NCBI GenBank assembly: GCA_037951165.1
Contig: JBBDHG010000470.1
Coordinates: 1 to 64,000, forward strand
Length of the DNA stretch: 64,000 nucleotides
From: Lophius americanus
Lineage: Eukaryota; Chordata; Actinopteri; Lophiiformes; Lophiidae
Direction: 5' to 3'
Within the stretch, counting starts at the first letter, position 1. Each line of letters begins with the position of its first letter. The notes beneath the pieces were generated by a model, which was not told the DNA's origin, made no database searches, and saw only the letters and a program-made list of their open reading frames with translations. Positions 63,818-64,000 of this stretch are shown in pieces. Made by a program: the position numbers and the translations under genes.

Positions 63818-64000
63818 AAAAGTCGAAGCCACGCCAACAAATGCCGTTTTCGGCCATGACCTCATTAAAACGAGGTGAAACAACAAGAATTAGGTTCCAA
63901 AATCACAAAGAAACAGCATTTGGTCACATATTTATTGAAAACGGATGATATTCCAGATAAATTACCACCGCAATTAAATTTTCTCGACGACACCATGAGT
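63818..64000 (+). repeat. Unit F42 (cut by the window edge)
   Basis: First 183 bases of another unit, ending at ATGAGT just before the CTCF-like segment. AGTCGAAGCCACGCC is private. The array therefore continues beyond the window. Confidence 0.95.

Larger units (their letters stand above)
1..64000 (+). repeat. Macrosatellite array, ~1.33 kb unit, fills the whole window
   Basis: The same order of landmarks recurs without interruption from the first to the last base, all in one orientation. Unit starts were placed at the AAAAGGCRAAGCC word at base 1. Full units vary from 1,291 to 1,356 bp, mostly through the (CT)n tract and small indels; neighbouring units differ at few positions by eye. There is no unique sequence at either edge, so the array extends beyond the window and its true size is unknown. 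Homogeneity with block-wise variants is what unequal crossing-over and gene conversion produce. No gene is embedded. The monomer is not a known satellite to me. Confidence 0.98.

Noticed and set aside
1..64000. CRISPR array
   Set aside because: The repeated unit is over 1 kb with no short repeat/unique spacer alternation, and the sequence is eukaryotic in character.
1..64000. Ribosomal DNA or 5S/tRNA gene cluster
   Set aside because: I recognise no rRNA or tRNA sequence or internal polymerase III boxes in the unit.

Overview
The whole window is one tandem array with a basic unit of about 1.33 kb, here called a macrosatellite. I count 41 full-length units (F1-F41), the first 183 bases of another (F42), ten copies of one internally deleted unit (T1-T10, about 0.84 kb) and two differently deleted units (X1, X2). 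All are head to tail on the same strand. No unique flanking sequence is visible at either end. I see no protein-coding gene, rRNA, tRNA or CRISPR array. The open frames are by-products: they start at GTG or inside low-complexity DNA, overlap on both strands, translate CT runs, or are broken in some units. Satellite organisation, long (CT)n runs, splice-like signals and AATAAA-rich segments indicate a nuclear eukaryotic genome. The CTCF-like motifs point to an animal, most likely a vertebrate. A fish is a guess only.

Unit anatomy, numbered from F1: a GC-rich start with a CCACGCCC box and two short inverted repeats (1-60); a unique-looking segment with two CTCF-like motifs, both on the minus strand and 73 bp apart (281-299 and 354-372); a strong splice-donor-like GTAAGTAT (417); short palindromes (435-476); an A/T-rich segment with many AATAAA/AATAATAA words (about 520-690); a moderately GC-rich segment (about 690-900); a polypyrimidine run and a TTCG-loop hairpin (1016-1068); a (CT)n tract of variable length (1170-1229); a splice-acceptor-like CAG (1257); and a 16-bp inverted repeat (1263-1278).

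Layout: 1-19.4 kb carries one family of units (GTCATGGG marker) in which 5' halves of types A and B are mixed with 3' halves of GG or TTTC/TGTC tract type, including a five-unit (6.71 kb) long-range duplication. From 16.1 to 21.35 kb is a transition zone (type D units). From 19.4 kb onward the marker is GTCACGGG. From 27.95 to 52.0 kb full units mostly alternate with T units, giving a period of about 2.15 kb with nested duplications of 2,153, 4,292 and 6,440 bp. From 52.0 to 57.3 kb is a duplicated two-unit block of 2.65 kb. From 57.3 kb to the end are more diverged units, with X1 and X2 at 61.26-62.52 kb.

The most interesting reading is that this is a CTCF-motif macrosatellite, comparable in design to mammalian DXZ4: 41 motif pairs, essentially all in one orientation, spaced about 1.33 kb in most of the array and about 2.15 kb where T units, which lack exactly this segment, are interleaved. 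Motif presence is seen directly. Binding, boundary or loop-anchor function and transcription are inferences.
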